Shown piece after piece: positions 1 to 8,394 of a DNA stretch of 32,549 bases. The DNA lies in assembly GCA_903863295.1 (NCBI GenBank), contig CAIPBM010000185.1, positions 1 through 32,549 of the forward strand, given 5' to 3'. The notes under the pieces are model-generated. The model was not told the origin of the DNA and did not search any database. It saw only the letters and a program-made list of their open reading frames with translations. A program made the position numbers and the translations under genes. Source of the DNA: an uncultured Verrucomicrobiota bacterium (GTDB taxonomy: Bacteria; Verrucomicrobiota; Verrucomicrobiia; Methylacidiphilales; UBA1321). How positions within the stretch are numbered: position 1 is the first letter of the stretch; every line of letters starts with the position of its first letter.

Positions 1-2
1 AT

Positions 3-944
3 GACACGCTCGTGAGTGCCCTTTGTCAGGAGAACGATCGGTCGTGGCTGGCTCCTTGGTTTCCTGTGGATCCCTACTGGCCGGAACTCCCTGCCTTGCA
101 CCGGAAAGATCAATTTAATGCGCTTTGCCATCGCTGCGGAATTCCCGCTCCCAGAAACATGGTCTGTTCAAATCTGGCCGCTGCGGAATCTGCTGCGGAA
201 GAATTGGGGTATCCGGTCATCCTGAAACGTCACCTCGGTTATGGGGGTAACGGTGTCCGTCAAGCGAAGGACGTGGCCGAGCTCCGCCTTTGCTATGAAG
301 AACTTTCCACATCCCCGCCCGCTGACCTTAGCATCCAATCCTTCCTAGCAGGCCGCGTGGGGAACTCCTATGTGGTCTCGCGGCGGGGCCAGGTTTTGCA
401 ACGGTATTCCTACTACTATCGCAAAACCTGGCCTGGTTCGCTCGGTCCGTCCAGCCAGACCACCACGACACAAAATCCGGTACTGGACGACTTTTGCCGG
501 CGGTTGTCTGAGATCACCGGTTTTCACGGGGCTTTTGGCTTTGACTGGATCGAGTCTAGCCTGGACGGGCGCTTTTACCTGCTCGAATTCAACCCGCGCA
601 TCACCCCCGCCGTTTGTCATGGGAAGCTCTTCGGACTTGATCTTGCGCCGGACATCCATTTGTTATGGAGCGAGCCTTTCACCGGGCAAGTCCCTCGAAC
701 GATCACGCGAAATGGTTCCCAACGCCTTTTCCCGCAGGATATCCTGCGCTGCATCGATGACGGCGATGGGCCGGGGCTATGGGGGAATGTTTGGGACATC
801 GTTCTCCTTCGCAGCTATGTACCCTGGAGCGATCCGGCGCTTGGCATCGCCTGCTTTCGCCAGATTGTGCGTCATGCGGTGCGGAGTCAGCCCCGGCTGC
901 TTCACCTGCTAAAGAGCGTAAGAAACCGGCTTAGTCGGTCCTGA
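3..944 (+). CDS. ATP-grasp domain protein, 5' end outside the window
   Basis: The reading frame is open to the left edge, so the start is probably outside; the GTG at 12 is only the first start-like codon. The visible 310 or so residues form an ATP-grasp fold. A KDQFNALCHRCGIPAPR segment resembles the entry to the ATP-grasp N-lobe. A central VILKRHLGYGGNGV stretch looks like the nucleotide-binding lysine and glycine-rich loop. FYLLEFNPRITP is the metal-binding E-x-NPR motif. ATP-grasp enzymes ligate a carboxylate to an amine or thiol through an acyl-phosphate. The substrate cannot be read from the sequence. The next gene is a class III aminotransferase 58 bp downstream on the same strand, which suggests a shared pathway in amino-acid or specialised metabolism. 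The N-terminal pre-ATP-grasp domain is presumably cut off by the window edge. Confidence 0.8.
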   Translation, partial: DTLVSALCQENDRSWLAPWFPVDPYWPELPALHRKDQFNALCHRCGIPAPRNMVCSNLAAAESAAEELGYPVILKRHLGYGGNGVRQAKDVAELRLCYEELSTSPPADLSIQSFLAGRVGNSYVVSRRGQVLQRYSYYYRKTWPGSLGPSSQTTTTQNPVLDDFCRRLSEITGFHGAFGFDWIESSLDGRFYLLEFNPRITPAVCHGKLFGLDLAPDIHLLWSEPFTGQVPRTITRNGSQRLFPQDILRCIDDGDGPGLWGNVWDIVLLRSYVPWSDPALGIACFRQIVRHAVRSQPRLLHLLKSVRNRLSRS

Positions 945-1002
945 TGATCAAGGGGCACGCGTCACAGCCCAAACTTGTTTTCGCCTAAAAACGCGCTTAA
1001 CT

Positions 1003-2433
1003 GTGGGGATGCCTCTTGATATCAAGGATTTGGTCACGTCCCGGCTGGGTGAAAATTACGAACTGCATGATCGCTATCTGAACCGCACGCTGGTCAAGGT
1101 CCAGCGCACCATCGGCTTCGACATCGTCTATGCCCGCGCCCAGGGCGCTTATCTCTACGACATGGACGGGAAAGATTACCTCGATTTTCTCTCCGGTTTC
1201 GGCGTTTTCAACATCGGGCGCAACCATCCGGTCGTGCAGCAGGCGATCCGCGACATTCTGGAGCTGAACCTGCCCAACATGGTGCAGCTCGATTCCGCCC
1301 TGATGAGCGGCCTGCTCGCGGAACGCATCGTGAAGAAACTGGCGCAACAAGGCGCACCGCATCTCGATTCGGTTTTCCTCTGTAACAGCGGAACTGAAGC
1401 GGTGGAGGGTGCGCTGAAATTTGCCAAGTGTGCCACCCGTCGTCCGCGCATTCTTTCGCTGAAGAATTCCTACCACGGTCTCAGCTACGGCTCGCTTTCC
1501 ATCACGGGCAATCCCGCCTTCCACGAGGGCTTCGGGCCCTTCGTTCCCGGTTGCGAAACGGTCGCGATGGGGGATGTCGCGGAACTCGAACACGAGCTGA
1601 AAAAGGGCGATGTCGCGGCCTTCATCGTTGAATTGGTCCAGGGCAAGAGCGTCAAGTTCGCCAAGGACGATTACTACAACCGCGCCCAGGCCCTTTGTCG
1701 CAAATACGGCACCCTATTTATCTGCGACGAGGTGCAAACGGGGCTCGGCCGCACCGGCAAATGGTTCGCCTTTGAGCACTGGGGCCTGGAGCCCGACATC
1801 CTCACGCTGGCGAAGGCGCTCAGCGGTGGTTACGTCCCCGCCGCCGCCGTGGTCACGCGCCGCTCCATTTATCAGAAGACCTTTTCACGGATGGATCGAT
1901 GCATCGTCCACTCGACCACTTTTGGCCGGAACAATCTCGCTTGCGCCTCGGGGCTGGCCGCGTTCACAGTGATGGAGGACGAGAACCTGGTCGATAACGC
2001 CGCGAAAATGGGCGTCTATCTTGAGAAAAGCCTCACCGCGTTGCAGTCCAAGTACGACATCATCAAGGAAGTACGGGTGAAAGGTCTCATGTGCGCCATC
2101 GAATTCAAGGAGCCAGGCGGTTTCATGGCCAAGGCCGGCTGGAAACTGGTCCATTCGCTTGATAGCAGCATGTTCCCGCAGCTCATCGTTACGCCGCTGC
2201 TGACCAAGCACCGCATCCTGACCCAGGTCGCGGCGAACAATGCCGACATCGTGAAAATTCTGCCACCGCTCGTCATCGGGGAGAAGGAAATCGACCGCTT
2301 CGTAAAGGCGCTCGATGAAGTTGTCGCCGACCTCGGCAAATTCCCCGGCCCCGTCTGGGAGATGGGCCAGAATTTCGTCAAGGCGATGCGCACCGGCGAT
2401 CCCCGCGACAAGGAATTGGCAACGGCGTCCTGA
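1003..2433 (+). CDS. Class III PLP-dependent aminotransferase (acetylornithine/GABA/putrescine type)
   Basis: This is a 476-residue enzyme of the class III (omega) aminotransferase family, usual length 400-470. Visible marks are the N-terminal YLYDMDGKDYLDFLSGFGV strand, the phosphate-binding SGTEAVEGALKFAK, the FICDEVQTGLGRTG segment whose Asp contacts the pyridine nitrogen, and TLAKALSGG, whose Lys should form the PLP Schiff base. Such enzymes move an amino group between an omega-amine or amino acid and a 2-oxoacid. The substrate is not decidable here. Start is GTG at 1003 or ATG at 1009, two codons apart. It lies 58 bp after the ATP-grasp gene on the same strand, so co-transcription is likely. 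A hairpin array follows. Confidence 0.88.
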   Translation: MGMPLDIKDLVTSRLGENYELHDRYLNRTLVKVQRTIGFDIVYARAQGAYLYDMDGKDYLDFLSGFGVFNIGRNHPVVQQAIRDILELNLPNMVQLDSALMSGLLAERIVKKLAQQGAPHLDSVFLCNSGTEAVEGALKFAKCATRRPRILSLKNSYHGLSYGSLSITGNPAFHEGFGPFVPGCETVAMGDVAELEHELKKGDVAAFIVELVQGKSVKFAKDDYYNRAQALCRKYGTLFICDEVQTGLGRTGKWFAFEHWGLEPDILTLAKALSGGYVPAAAVVTRRSIYQKTFSRMDRCIVHSTTFGRNNLACASGLAAFTVMEDENLVDNAAKMGVYLEKSLTALQSKYDIIKEVRVKGLMCAIEFKEPGGFMAKAGWKLVHSLDSSMFPQLIVTPLLTKHRILTQVAANNADIVKILPPLVIGEKEIDRFVKALDEVVADLGKFPGPVWEMGQNFVKAMRTGDPRDKELATAS

Positions 2434-2488
2434 GCCCGGACATATTTTATATTTAAATCGCCGTAACTGGAATCGAACTTAATCCGTA

Positions 2489-2717
2489 ACAAGCCGAAGG
2501 CTTGTCAGCACCCTAGCCGGTGGTTGAACCCGCGCCAGCGGGTGATACCACCGGCTAAGGATCATCGTCCTCACCCCGGAAGGGGTGACAGCACCAGGCA
2601 AAGACACGTCAGATTCGCGCTACGATCCCTCCGGGATCTATCAAATGAGAGCAATGGCGTCCGGTGGTATCGCTTTGCTCAGCCACAGGCTACAGTGCTG
2701 TCATCCCTTCGGGATGA
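2489..2717. repeat. Array of short perfect hairpins between convergent genes
   Basis: The gap between the aminotransferase and the phosphatase gene holds no gene. It contains a run of stem-loops: ACAAGCC/GGCTTGT (2489-2505); a nested one with outer arms AGCCGGTGGT/ACCACCGGCT (2515-2556) and inner arms ACCCGC/GCGGGT (2528-2543); TCACCCC/GGGGTGA (2571-2588); GATCCC/GGGATC (2624-2638); and TCATCCC/GGGATGA (2701-2717). Loops are 3-4 nt. Arm sequences differ between units, while the outline (a run of C, a tiny loop, a run of G, often ending TGA) is kept. This resembles the REP-type palindromes common in PVC bacteria. None has a clear T-run, so intrinsic termination is not obvious. Confidence 0.7.
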
Positions 2718-2749
2718 TATAGCCGACATCTACCTTGATCAAAAATGCT

Positions 2750-4069
2750 TCAAGCCCGGGTGGCGAAGCGGAACATCGAGACATCGTCATCGACAATCCG
2801 CTTGTCACGGGCGCGATTCAGCCAGTGGTGCATCGTGTCCCAGGTTGGCTTTCCCGTGCGCGCTTGCTTCTGGAGATAATCGAAAAATTCGTCGTACGAT
2901 CCCCGGCCGCCATCGGGATCGAGTAATTCGTAAAGTCCATCGGTGAAGAGACAAATCTCCGAATGGGCCGGGAAGGGAATCGTCATTTCCTGGGCATGAA
3001 TCTCCGGGAAAATGCCCAGCACTGAACCGCCCGGCTCCGTCGGGATCAACTCGCCTTGGCTCGTCACCAGGACGGGTGGCGGGTGGCCGGCGTTGGCGTA
3101 AGTGATCGTGCGGGCGGAACGGGAATAGACCCCGTACCAGACCGAGAAGAATTTCCCACCGTGATCCTTCATCTGGAAGGTCCGGTTGAAACGCTCAATG
3201 ACCTGGGCCGGCTTCGAGAAATCGATCTGCACGGCGCGGTTTCGCAAGACTTCCAAGGCCGTGACGGCCAGCATTGCCGAACCAAATCCGTGGCCGGTGA
3301 CATCCAAAACGTAAATGGCCATGAGATCATCGTTAATCATCCGGTAGCCCAGGCCATCGCCGCCGAGTTGGATGGAGGGCTGGAATTCCCAGTCGACCAC
3401 CTCGTCACCGGAAAGAGGAGGAGGAAGCATCATCCGCACGTAGTTGGCGGCATCGCTAAATTCCTGATTGAGAGTCCGTTGCGCCTCGATCAGCTCTTGC
3501 CGGGTTTCCAGTAATTCATTCTGGGTCTGGATGATCTGGCCCAGGTTGGCTTCCCGTTCGATAAGGGCGGCAAAGGCGATCAGCCGCTCCGTCTGCTCAG
3601 GACTAAATTCTTTCGGCTTCATGTCGACCAGGCAGAAAGTCCCGATCTTTTGCCCGCGAGGACCGCTCAGGGGTGCGCCCGCATAAAACCGGACATGCGG
3701 CTCACCCAGAACCAAGGGATGATTCCGCCCGATCGGATCCAGCAGGGTATCCTCAATGACGAGGGGGGCGTTGCGCTGGATGGTATATTGGCAAAAGGAA
3801 ACATCCCGGCTGGTCTCGCTTTGTTGTTCGCGACAAAAACCGTAGCTCGACTTGAACCACTGCCGGTCCTGGTCGACAAATGCGACGTAGGCCACCGGCA
3901 CGTTAAAGAACTCCGCCGCCAGACGCGTGATCCGGTCAAAGCGGTCTTCCGCACAGGTATCCAGGAGATTAAGCGACTTCAAGGCATCGAGCCGCTCCGA
4001 TTCCTGGACGGGATCGAGATACAACGGCGGAGCACCCTGCCAGGGGGAAAGTTCCAGGATTGCGCTCAT
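2750..4069 (-). CDS. GAF-domain SpoIIE/RsbU-type protein phosphatase
   Basis: The protein has 439 residues. A GAF sensor spans about 25-175, beginning with the common ERLDALKSLNLLDT helix and including CQYTIQRNAPLVIEDT. A coiled-coil linker follows at about 176-206 (rich in L, E and Q), then a PPM/SpoIIE phosphatase domain at about 215-435. Metal-binding acidic residues are visible in GGD (236-238), LDVTGHGFGSAM (255-266) and LFTDGLYE near the C-terminus, and ANAGHPPPVL is the usual glycine-histidine strand. The segment after GGD is atypical (GLGY where many homologues carry aromatic-aromatic-Asp). Family members dephosphorylate anti-sigma-factor antagonists in partner-switching cascades. No such partner is encoded nearby. 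It lies 50 bp downstream of the YD-repeat membrane protein and may share its transcript. Confidence 0.88.
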   Translation of the reverse strand: MSAILELSPWQGAPPLYLDPVQESERLDALKSLNLLDTCAEDRFDRITRLAAEFFNVPVAYVAFVDQDRQWFKSSYGFCREQQSETSRDVSFCQYTIQRNAPLVIEDTLLDPIGRNHPLVLGEPHVRFYAGAPLSGPRGQKIGTFCLVDMKPKEFSPEQTERLIAFAALIEREANLGQIIQTQNELLETRQELIEAQRTLNQEFSDAANYVRMMLPPPLSGDEVVDWEFQPSIQLGGDGLGYRMINDDLMAIYVLDVTGHGFGSAMLAVTALEVLRNRAVQIDFSKPAQVIERFNRTFQMKDHGGKFFSVWYGVYSRSARTITYANAGHPPPVLVTSQGELIPTEPGGSVLGIFPEIHAQEMTIPFPAHSEICLFTDGLYELLDPDGGRGSYDEFFDYLQKQARTGKPTWDTMHHWLNRARDKRIVDDDVSMFRFATRA

Positions 4070-4119
4070 ATTCCATTAGACTAGCGCATCCGGCTCCATC
4101 GACAAGGGGCGGAATTCAA

Positions 4120-5526
4120 TTAGTAGGATTTAATCAGTTGCCAAAGGGTGTAGATGGCCGTTCCTGAGAGAAGAAGATAGCCGAAAGCCACCACCGGATA
4201 ATAGAGCGCGATGGCGCGGCTGCGAACGGGAGCCTTGATTTCCCGGACCTCAACCCGGATGTACTGTGCCAGCGCCCGTGCCAGATCGCGGCCCTCGCGC
4301 GCCCGGCGGCGGAAGGCCAGGTAAGCATGATATTTTTGCTGGAAGAAGTTTACGCGAACATCCAGCGGAGGCGTGGAATAAACGCTGCGCCTCTCCAGCC
4401 ACGCGGGCTTCAAATTGGCCTTGGCGAAGAAATTCCGGACGATGCGATGAATGTCCTCCCGCTCAATATTGAGCACCCGCATCGTGACGCGCAGGCGAAG
4501 CAGCCGGTAAAGGAAGAAAAGGACGATGATCGTCTCCACGACGTAAATCGTGTGCCCCATGCGCGCGTATTGGTGATCAAGCCATGACCAATAGACGGTG
4601 AGAAAAAAACGGAGCGTGCCTTCAATGATGGCAAAGATCGCAAACCAGCCCAGCAGGCGCTCGACCGGGGTTGGAACGTAGACCTTTCGGCGGCGGGTGT
4701 GGGACGATTTCCGCAAAGCCAAAAAGGCGGCCAGCAAGGCGCCCAATGCCACGGCCAAAGCCCCGTAGCGGGCGCTATTCTGCATGACCAGATTGCCGCG
4801 CATGGCATAGAGATGCGGATTAATCACCGAGACGCGGGGGAAAAAGCTGAGTTCGCGACCATTCTTGTCATAATAGAGATTCGTCGCCGCCAGGGGCTTT
4901 TCGGAATCGGTTTTGTAACTGAACGCAAAGTAGCCGCCGAGCGGGTTCTTGGCGGGCCGGTCCTTGGCGTCGCGCAGGCTGACCAAGGTCCGGTCGCCAT
5001 CCACCTTGATGCGGATGGCCGCGGCCCCATACCGGGCGCTATCGCAGGGATGACCCTGACCATCAAAAAACTGCTGATGCACGATGGAGCCTTGCTCGTC
5101 GTATTCCTGCCGGACGACTGCGGCCCCGAGATTCGGGGCAATTTGTGGCGCACCATCCGCACCAAAGAAGGATTTCTCAACGATGCGATCCTGGTCGTCG
5201 TAGGAATAAACGATTCGGGCAAAACCATAGCGCTTGGTGTCAATCGGTTTGCCATCGGTATCAAAGAAAGACTCGGAGGTTCGGTTCCCGCGATCATCGT
5301 AGGTATATCGCCGCTCGTGGACCTCATCCTGGGTATCGAGGCACGGCGCACCGGTGGTATCGAAGTAGGCTTCGCTCAGCACAAAGCCCCGGTGATCGAC
5401 CATCTGCTGGAGTTCATGGACGCCGCTCGATTTCTCCACCGTGGCCAGGCCCGTGGCATCAAAGAAGCTCCGGGCGATCTCGGTCGCATCCGGGTAGATG
5501 GTGTAAGTGGTCCGCACGATGGCCAC
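4120..5526 (-). CDS. C-terminal part of a frameshifted YD-repeat membrane protein
   Basis: This frame carries 468 residues from a GTG at 5526 that is probably not a real start, because the repeat pattern runs into it from the upstream frame. About the first 230 residues are repeats of roughly 45 residues built on YDDRGNRTSESFFDTDGKP, YDDQDRIVEKSFFGADGAP and YDEQGSIVHQQFFDGQGHP, similar to RHS/YD repeats. Four hydrophobic segments follow (YGALAVALGALLAAFLAL; LLGWFAIFAIIEGTLRFF; IYVVETIIVLFFLYRLLRL; VVAFGYLLLSGTAIYTLWQL), separated by a basic region. The likely topology is a periplasmic repeat domain anchored by a membrane C-terminus. The function is not recognised. The 5' portion of the gene is the 5541-6224 frame. 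Together they sit between a cobW-type gene and a SpoIIE phosphatase gene, all on the minus strand. Confidence 0.6.
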   Translation of the reverse strand: MAIVRTTYTIYPDATEIARSFFDATGLATVEKSSGVHELQQMVDHRGFVLSEAYFDTTGAPCLDTQDEVHERRYTYDDRGNRTSESFFDTDGKPIDTKRYGFARIVYSYDDQDRIVEKSFFGADGAPQIAPNLGAAVVRQEYDEQGSIVHQQFFDGQGHPCDSARYGAAAIRIKVDGDRTLVSLRDAKDRPAKNPLGGYFAFSYKTDSEKPLAATNLYYDKNGRELSFFPRVSVINPHLYAMRGNLVMQNSARYGALAVALGALLAAFLALRKSSHTRRRKVYVPTPVERLLGWFAIFAIIEGTLRFFLTVYWSWLDHQYARMGHTIYVVETIIVLFFLYRLLRLRVTMRVLNIEREDIHRIVRNFFAKANLKPAWLERRSVYSTPPLDVRVNFFQQKYHAYLAFRRRAREGRDLARALAQYIRVEVREIKAPVRSRAIALYYPVVAFGYLLLSGTAIYTLWQLIKSY

Positions 5527-5540
5527 GCCGTCGCTATTGT

Positions 5541-6224
5541 TCAGCAGGTTGCCGGAGCATCGTAATTTGAATATTCGATGAGCTGGCTTTGGTTATCATA
5601 ATTCTTCCGGGTCTCGAAATAGCCTGCGTCGTCGGTGATGTCCGTGCCAAAGAGTCCAATCCGTCGCCCCATGATCGCACGGTTCAAGTTATCCAGCGTA
5701 CGGACGTAACGGACCACCCCATTCGTATCGCGGGTCTTCGCGCCGGATGCGTCGAGATTCGTGATCTCGGTCGGGAAACCCGCCGCGTTCAGCTTCAGTT
5801 CCTCGCCCTGGATGCCGAAGGCATCCTTCGCCGGCTGGCCTTGGGCATTGCGAAACCAGCGCCGCTCAAGGCCGGGTTGATATTCAAAAGCAATACTGGC
5901 TACACCGAAAAGCGGATCGGGCATCGGGGTGCCGGCACGCCGGTATTCGACCTGGGTGAGCTTTCCCGCAGGGCCGTAGGTAAAGCGATAACAGGCCGCC
6001 TTGGCCGCCTCATCTTCCGTCAGCGCACCCGTCCCCACCACCTGATAACGGGGATCCAGATCGATGGTGAAGAAATAGTGGGGCGTCGAGATGGGAGGGG
6101 GAACCGGAGAAGGCGGGGGTGGTGTGGTCTTGGCCGCCCGGGTCAGGGGCATGAAAAGGGCCAGGGCAAGAAGCGCGAGGGCCATCCGGTTCCTCAAAGA
6201 CAAGCTGGGTAATAAAAGATGCAT
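5541..6224 (-). CDS. N-terminal part of a frameshifted YD-repeat membrane protein
   Basis: The ATG at 6224 gives MHLLLPSLSLRN followed by a hydrophobic stretch ending MPLTRA, a plausible signal peptide; a TTG at 6245 lies further upstream. After a proline-rich spacer, degenerate YD-type repeats begin (CYRFTYGPAGKLTQVEYRR; FEYQPGLERRWFRNAQGQP). The frame ends abruptly at TGA 5541 after NYDNQSQLIEYSNYDA plus PATC. The +1 frame at the same place reads GNLLNNSDGVAIVRTTY, the expected continuation of a YD unit. Adding one base near 5553-5557 fuses both frames into an open reading frame of exactly 702 codons. This is either a disrupted gene or a sequencing error. The start lies 14 bp past the cobW-type stop codon, which suggests one operon. 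Confidence 0.6.
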   Translation of the reverse strand: MHLLLPSLSLRNRMALALLALALFMPLTRAAKTTPPPPSPVPPPISTPHYFFTIDLDPRYQVVGTGALTEDEAAKAACYRFTYGPAGKLTQVEYRRAGTPMPDPLFGVASIAFEYQPGLERRWFRNAQGQPAKDAFGIQGEELKLNAAGFPTEITNLDASGAKTRDTNGVVRYVRTLDNLNRAIMGRRIGLFGTDITDDAGYFETRKNYDNQSQLIEYSNYDAPATC

Positions 6225-6237
6225 GAAAGTTCTAATT

Positions 6238-7248
6238 CTAACCAATCACCGGGCTGAGGAGCAGGGAACTGGCCAGTTCGCGAATTCCCGGCTCATCCAG
6301 GTTCGGCCCGATGAAAACCAGGCCTGGGGCGATCTCCGCCCCGTTTTCAAGAGGTAGCAGCAGCAACTCCTGCTGATCGCGAACCTGCTGGAAGGTGTGG
6401 AGTTGTCCCGGAGATTCCACTAGGTGAACAAAACCCTTCGCGCGGAAAACCGACTTGGGCAGGGCGGCAAGAAACCGCTCGAAAGCAACCCGTTCGACGG
6501 GGCCCGTCAAAGGTAGAAAAAGCGTGGAAGCGGCATGGTCATGCGCATGATGATGCTTGTGGTCATGCTCATGGTCGTGATCGTGATGCCCGTGTTCGTG
6601 CTGGCAAGCCTCTGTGTGAACATGCGGAACATGGGACGCCTGGTTGGTCGCGGTACCGCCGCTGAGCAAACCGGGTTCAACCTCGCCATGCCGGGTGATC
6701 ACGATTTGCGCCGCCGGGTTGATTTCCTGCAGAGTCGATTCGATCTGCAGGCGCGCCTTCTCATCAATCCGGTCGGTCTTGTTGAGCAGGATGAGATCGG
6801 CATAGCGGATCTGCTCTTCCTGGACGGCGCGTCCGCGCCATGAGCAGGGAAAATCAGAGCCGTCGATGACCATGATCATGCGGCGAATGACGGTGCGATC
6901 ATGCAGTTCCGGGGTGCTGAGATGATCGAGCACTTCCTCGGGATCAGCCAAGCCCGAGGTCTCGATCCAGACAAGATCAATCTCCGGATTGTCCGCTAAC
7001 GCTGCCACCTGTGCGACAAGATCTTCAAAGCTTTGGCAGCAGACACAACCACCGGTGATGCTGCGGAGTTCGAGCTGTCGCCGGGCCAGCAACGTGGCAT
7101 CGACATTGACCGCGCCGAAATCATTGATGATCACTGCCGTTCGTTTCAGGGGCAGGGCGGTGTGAGTCAGCCAGTGACCTAGGGTAGAAGTCTTGCCGCT
7201 GCCCAGGAAGCCAGTCAAAACGAGAAGGGGAAGAGGTTGAGCGCGCAT
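6238..7248 (-). CDS. CobW/COG0523 family GTPase with a His-rich metal-binding loop
   Basis: The 336-residue G3E GTPase has Walker A GFLGSGKT (13-20), the family's metal-binding GGCVCC (66-71), a switch region IETSGLADPEE (about 95-105) and the guanine-specificity motif NKTD (156-159). A long His/Asp-rich tract at about 208-238 (repeats of HDHDHEH type) is followed by the CobW C-terminal domain. COG0523 proteins use GTP hydrolysis to deliver metal ions, often zinc, to client proteins. The His tract fits zinc or nickel/cobalt binding, but the metal and client are not shown. No cobalamin genes lie nearby, so a cobaltochelatase role is not supported. It is divergent from the L,D-transpeptidase gene, 45 bp start to start, and followed closely by the YD-repeat gene. 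Confidence 0.88.
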   Translation of the reverse strand: MRAQPLPLLVLTGFLGSGKTSTLGHWLTHTALPLKRTAVIINDFGAVNVDATLLARRQLELRSITGGCVCCQSFEDLVAQVAALADNPEIDLVWIETSGLADPEEVLDHLSTPELHDRTVIRRMIMVIDGSDFPCSWRGRAVQEEQIRYADLILLNKTDRIDEKARLQIESTLQEINPAAQIVITRHGEVEPGLLSGGTATNQASHVPHVHTEACQHEHGHHDHDHEHDHKHHHAHDHAASTLFLPLTGPVERVAFERFLAALPKSVFRAKGFVHLVESPGQLHTFQQVRDQQELLLLPLENGAEIAPGLVFIGPNLDEPGIRELASSLLLSPVIG

Positions 7249-7293
7249 GGGGGTCAGTTGCCTTTTGCCGATATTGCTTCTAGGCTAGCGCAA

Positions 7294-8055
7294 ATGTTTC
7301 GCTTGAGGGCACTTTTTTTTATCACGTGGGGGGTAGCTTGCTGGGGGCTTAGTCCAGCCGCGGAAAGCAAGCTGGGACTTGATGCGAGGCAAATGGTGGT
7401 CTGCCTCGCCGCCGATACCAAATCATCCGAGGGTACCTTACAATTGTTTCATCGGGACGCCGCCGGACAGTGGCAAGCCGATGGCAAACCTTGGCCGGTG
7501 CTCTTTGGCCGGGGTGGTCTTGCTTGGGGTCGCGGCCTCAATCCGCCCCAGCCGGGACCGCAAAAGATGGGGGGTGACCGGCGTAACCCGATGGGCCTTT
7601 TCAAGATTGGATTTGCCATGGGCTATGCACCCAAGCTCCCGGACGGCGCAAAGAACTGGCCCTACCATCAGGTCACCGACCGCGACGCCTGGATCGACGA
7701 TCCCGCCTTGTCGCAGTACACCTACAATCACCTTATCACGCTTCCCCCGGACGAACCGCTGCCCGGGTGGTGGGAGAAGGAGCACATGCATCTTGGCGAT
7801 TCGGCCTACCAGTGGCTTGTCTTGATCGAGCACAATTATGACAACCCGGTACCCGAGGCGGGCAACGAGATTTTCTTTCATGTTCGCCGTGGGGAGCACT
7901 ACCGCACCGCCGGATGCACCACGATGAAACTGGAGGATCTCGAGCATCTCATCACCTGGCTCGATCCAGCCGCAAATCCGATGCTGGCCGAGTTGACCCA
8001 AGCGGATTATGCGCGTCTCTGGAAAGCCTGGCATCTTCCGCCGCCTCAGGGGTAG
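7294..8055 (+). CDS. Secreted L,D-transpeptidase (YkuD-type)
   Basis: Starting at ATG 7294 the protein is 253 residues with a clean signal peptide (MFRLRALFFITWGVACWGLS). An in-frame TTG at 7237 would place 19 polar residues ahead of it and overlap the divergent gene, so it was not used. The catalytic signature is FFHVRRGEHYRTAGCTTM, with His about 196 and Cys about 208. The Cys nucleophile attacks the meso-DAP donor stem, forming 3-3 crosslinks or attaching proteins to peptidoglycan. The spacing and the TTM after Cys match the YafK/ErfK-like branch rather than canonical HGC[HN]. GDRRNPMGLFKIG is the usual substrate-side loop (typically G.x.TP.G.F). It probably acts in the periplasm. Confidence 0.82.
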   Translation: MFRLRALFFITWGVACWGLSPAAESKLGLDARQMVVCLAADTKSSEGTLQLFHRDAAGQWQADGKPWPVLFGRGGLAWGRGLNPPQPGPQKMGGDRRNPMGLFKIGFAMGYAPKLPDGAKNWPYHQVTDRDAWIDDPALSQYTYNHLITLPPDEPLPGWWEKEHMHLGDSAYQWLVLIEHNYDNPVPEAGNEIFFHVRRGEHYRTAGCTTMKLEDLEHLITWLDPAANPMLAELTQADYARLWKAWHLPPPQG

Positions 8056-8103
8056 CCGCCGCTGTCCCTCTACATTTAATATAGCTTGCCCGCCCAATCG
8101 GGT

Positions 8104-8141
8104 GGCCCGGGCTACTTGTTGCCCGGGTCGCCGCAGGCGAC
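8104..8141. repeat. GC-rich double hairpin repeat, copy A
   Basis: CCCGGGCTAC/GTTGCCCGGG forms a near-perfect palindrome (8106-8127). It is followed directly by GTCGCC-GCA-GGCGAC (8127-8141) and then AGGAAGCG. A second copy lies at 28253-28294 in inverted orientation. The second stem has a different sequence in that copy but remains fully paired. Confidence 0.75.
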
Positions 8142-8240
8142 AGGAAGCGGTCGTCACCCTCCACCGGAATCCGGAGCGGAAAGACGCTAAAATTCGCTCC
8201 GTGCGCACTGCGGAATAGGATCAAAATGGCAGAAGGAATT

Positions 8241-8314
8241 TTCACACGGAGGCACGGAGATCACGGAGGAAGAAGCTGCATTCTCTCTCCGTGTTCTCCG
8301 TGCCTCCGTGTGAA
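8241..8314. repeat. Long inverted repeat, 28-bp arms
   Basis: The arm 8241-8268 (begins TTCACACGGAGGCACGGAG) pairs with 8287-8314 (ends CTCCGTGCCTCCGTGTGAA) with one mismatch across 28 bp and an 18-nt loop. Within each arm the unit CACGGAG recurs three times. It lies between the L,D-transpeptidase stop and the lptB stop, two convergent genes. Except for the double hairpin at 8104-8141, the rest of this 339-bp gap shows nothing recognisable. The structure could block transcription in both directions, although no T-run follows it. Confidence 0.8.
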
Positions 8315-8394
8315 CTACTCCCCCTAGCGTTTCAACCAATCCTGCAGACCAAACAGCCGAGTATGTCTGGAGCGCCGCGACAGCAGAGGAATAG

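Noticed and set aside
7237..7293. Upstream TTG start for the L,D-transpeptidase
   Set aside because: It overlaps the divergent cobW-type start and puts 19 polar residues before a good signal peptide.
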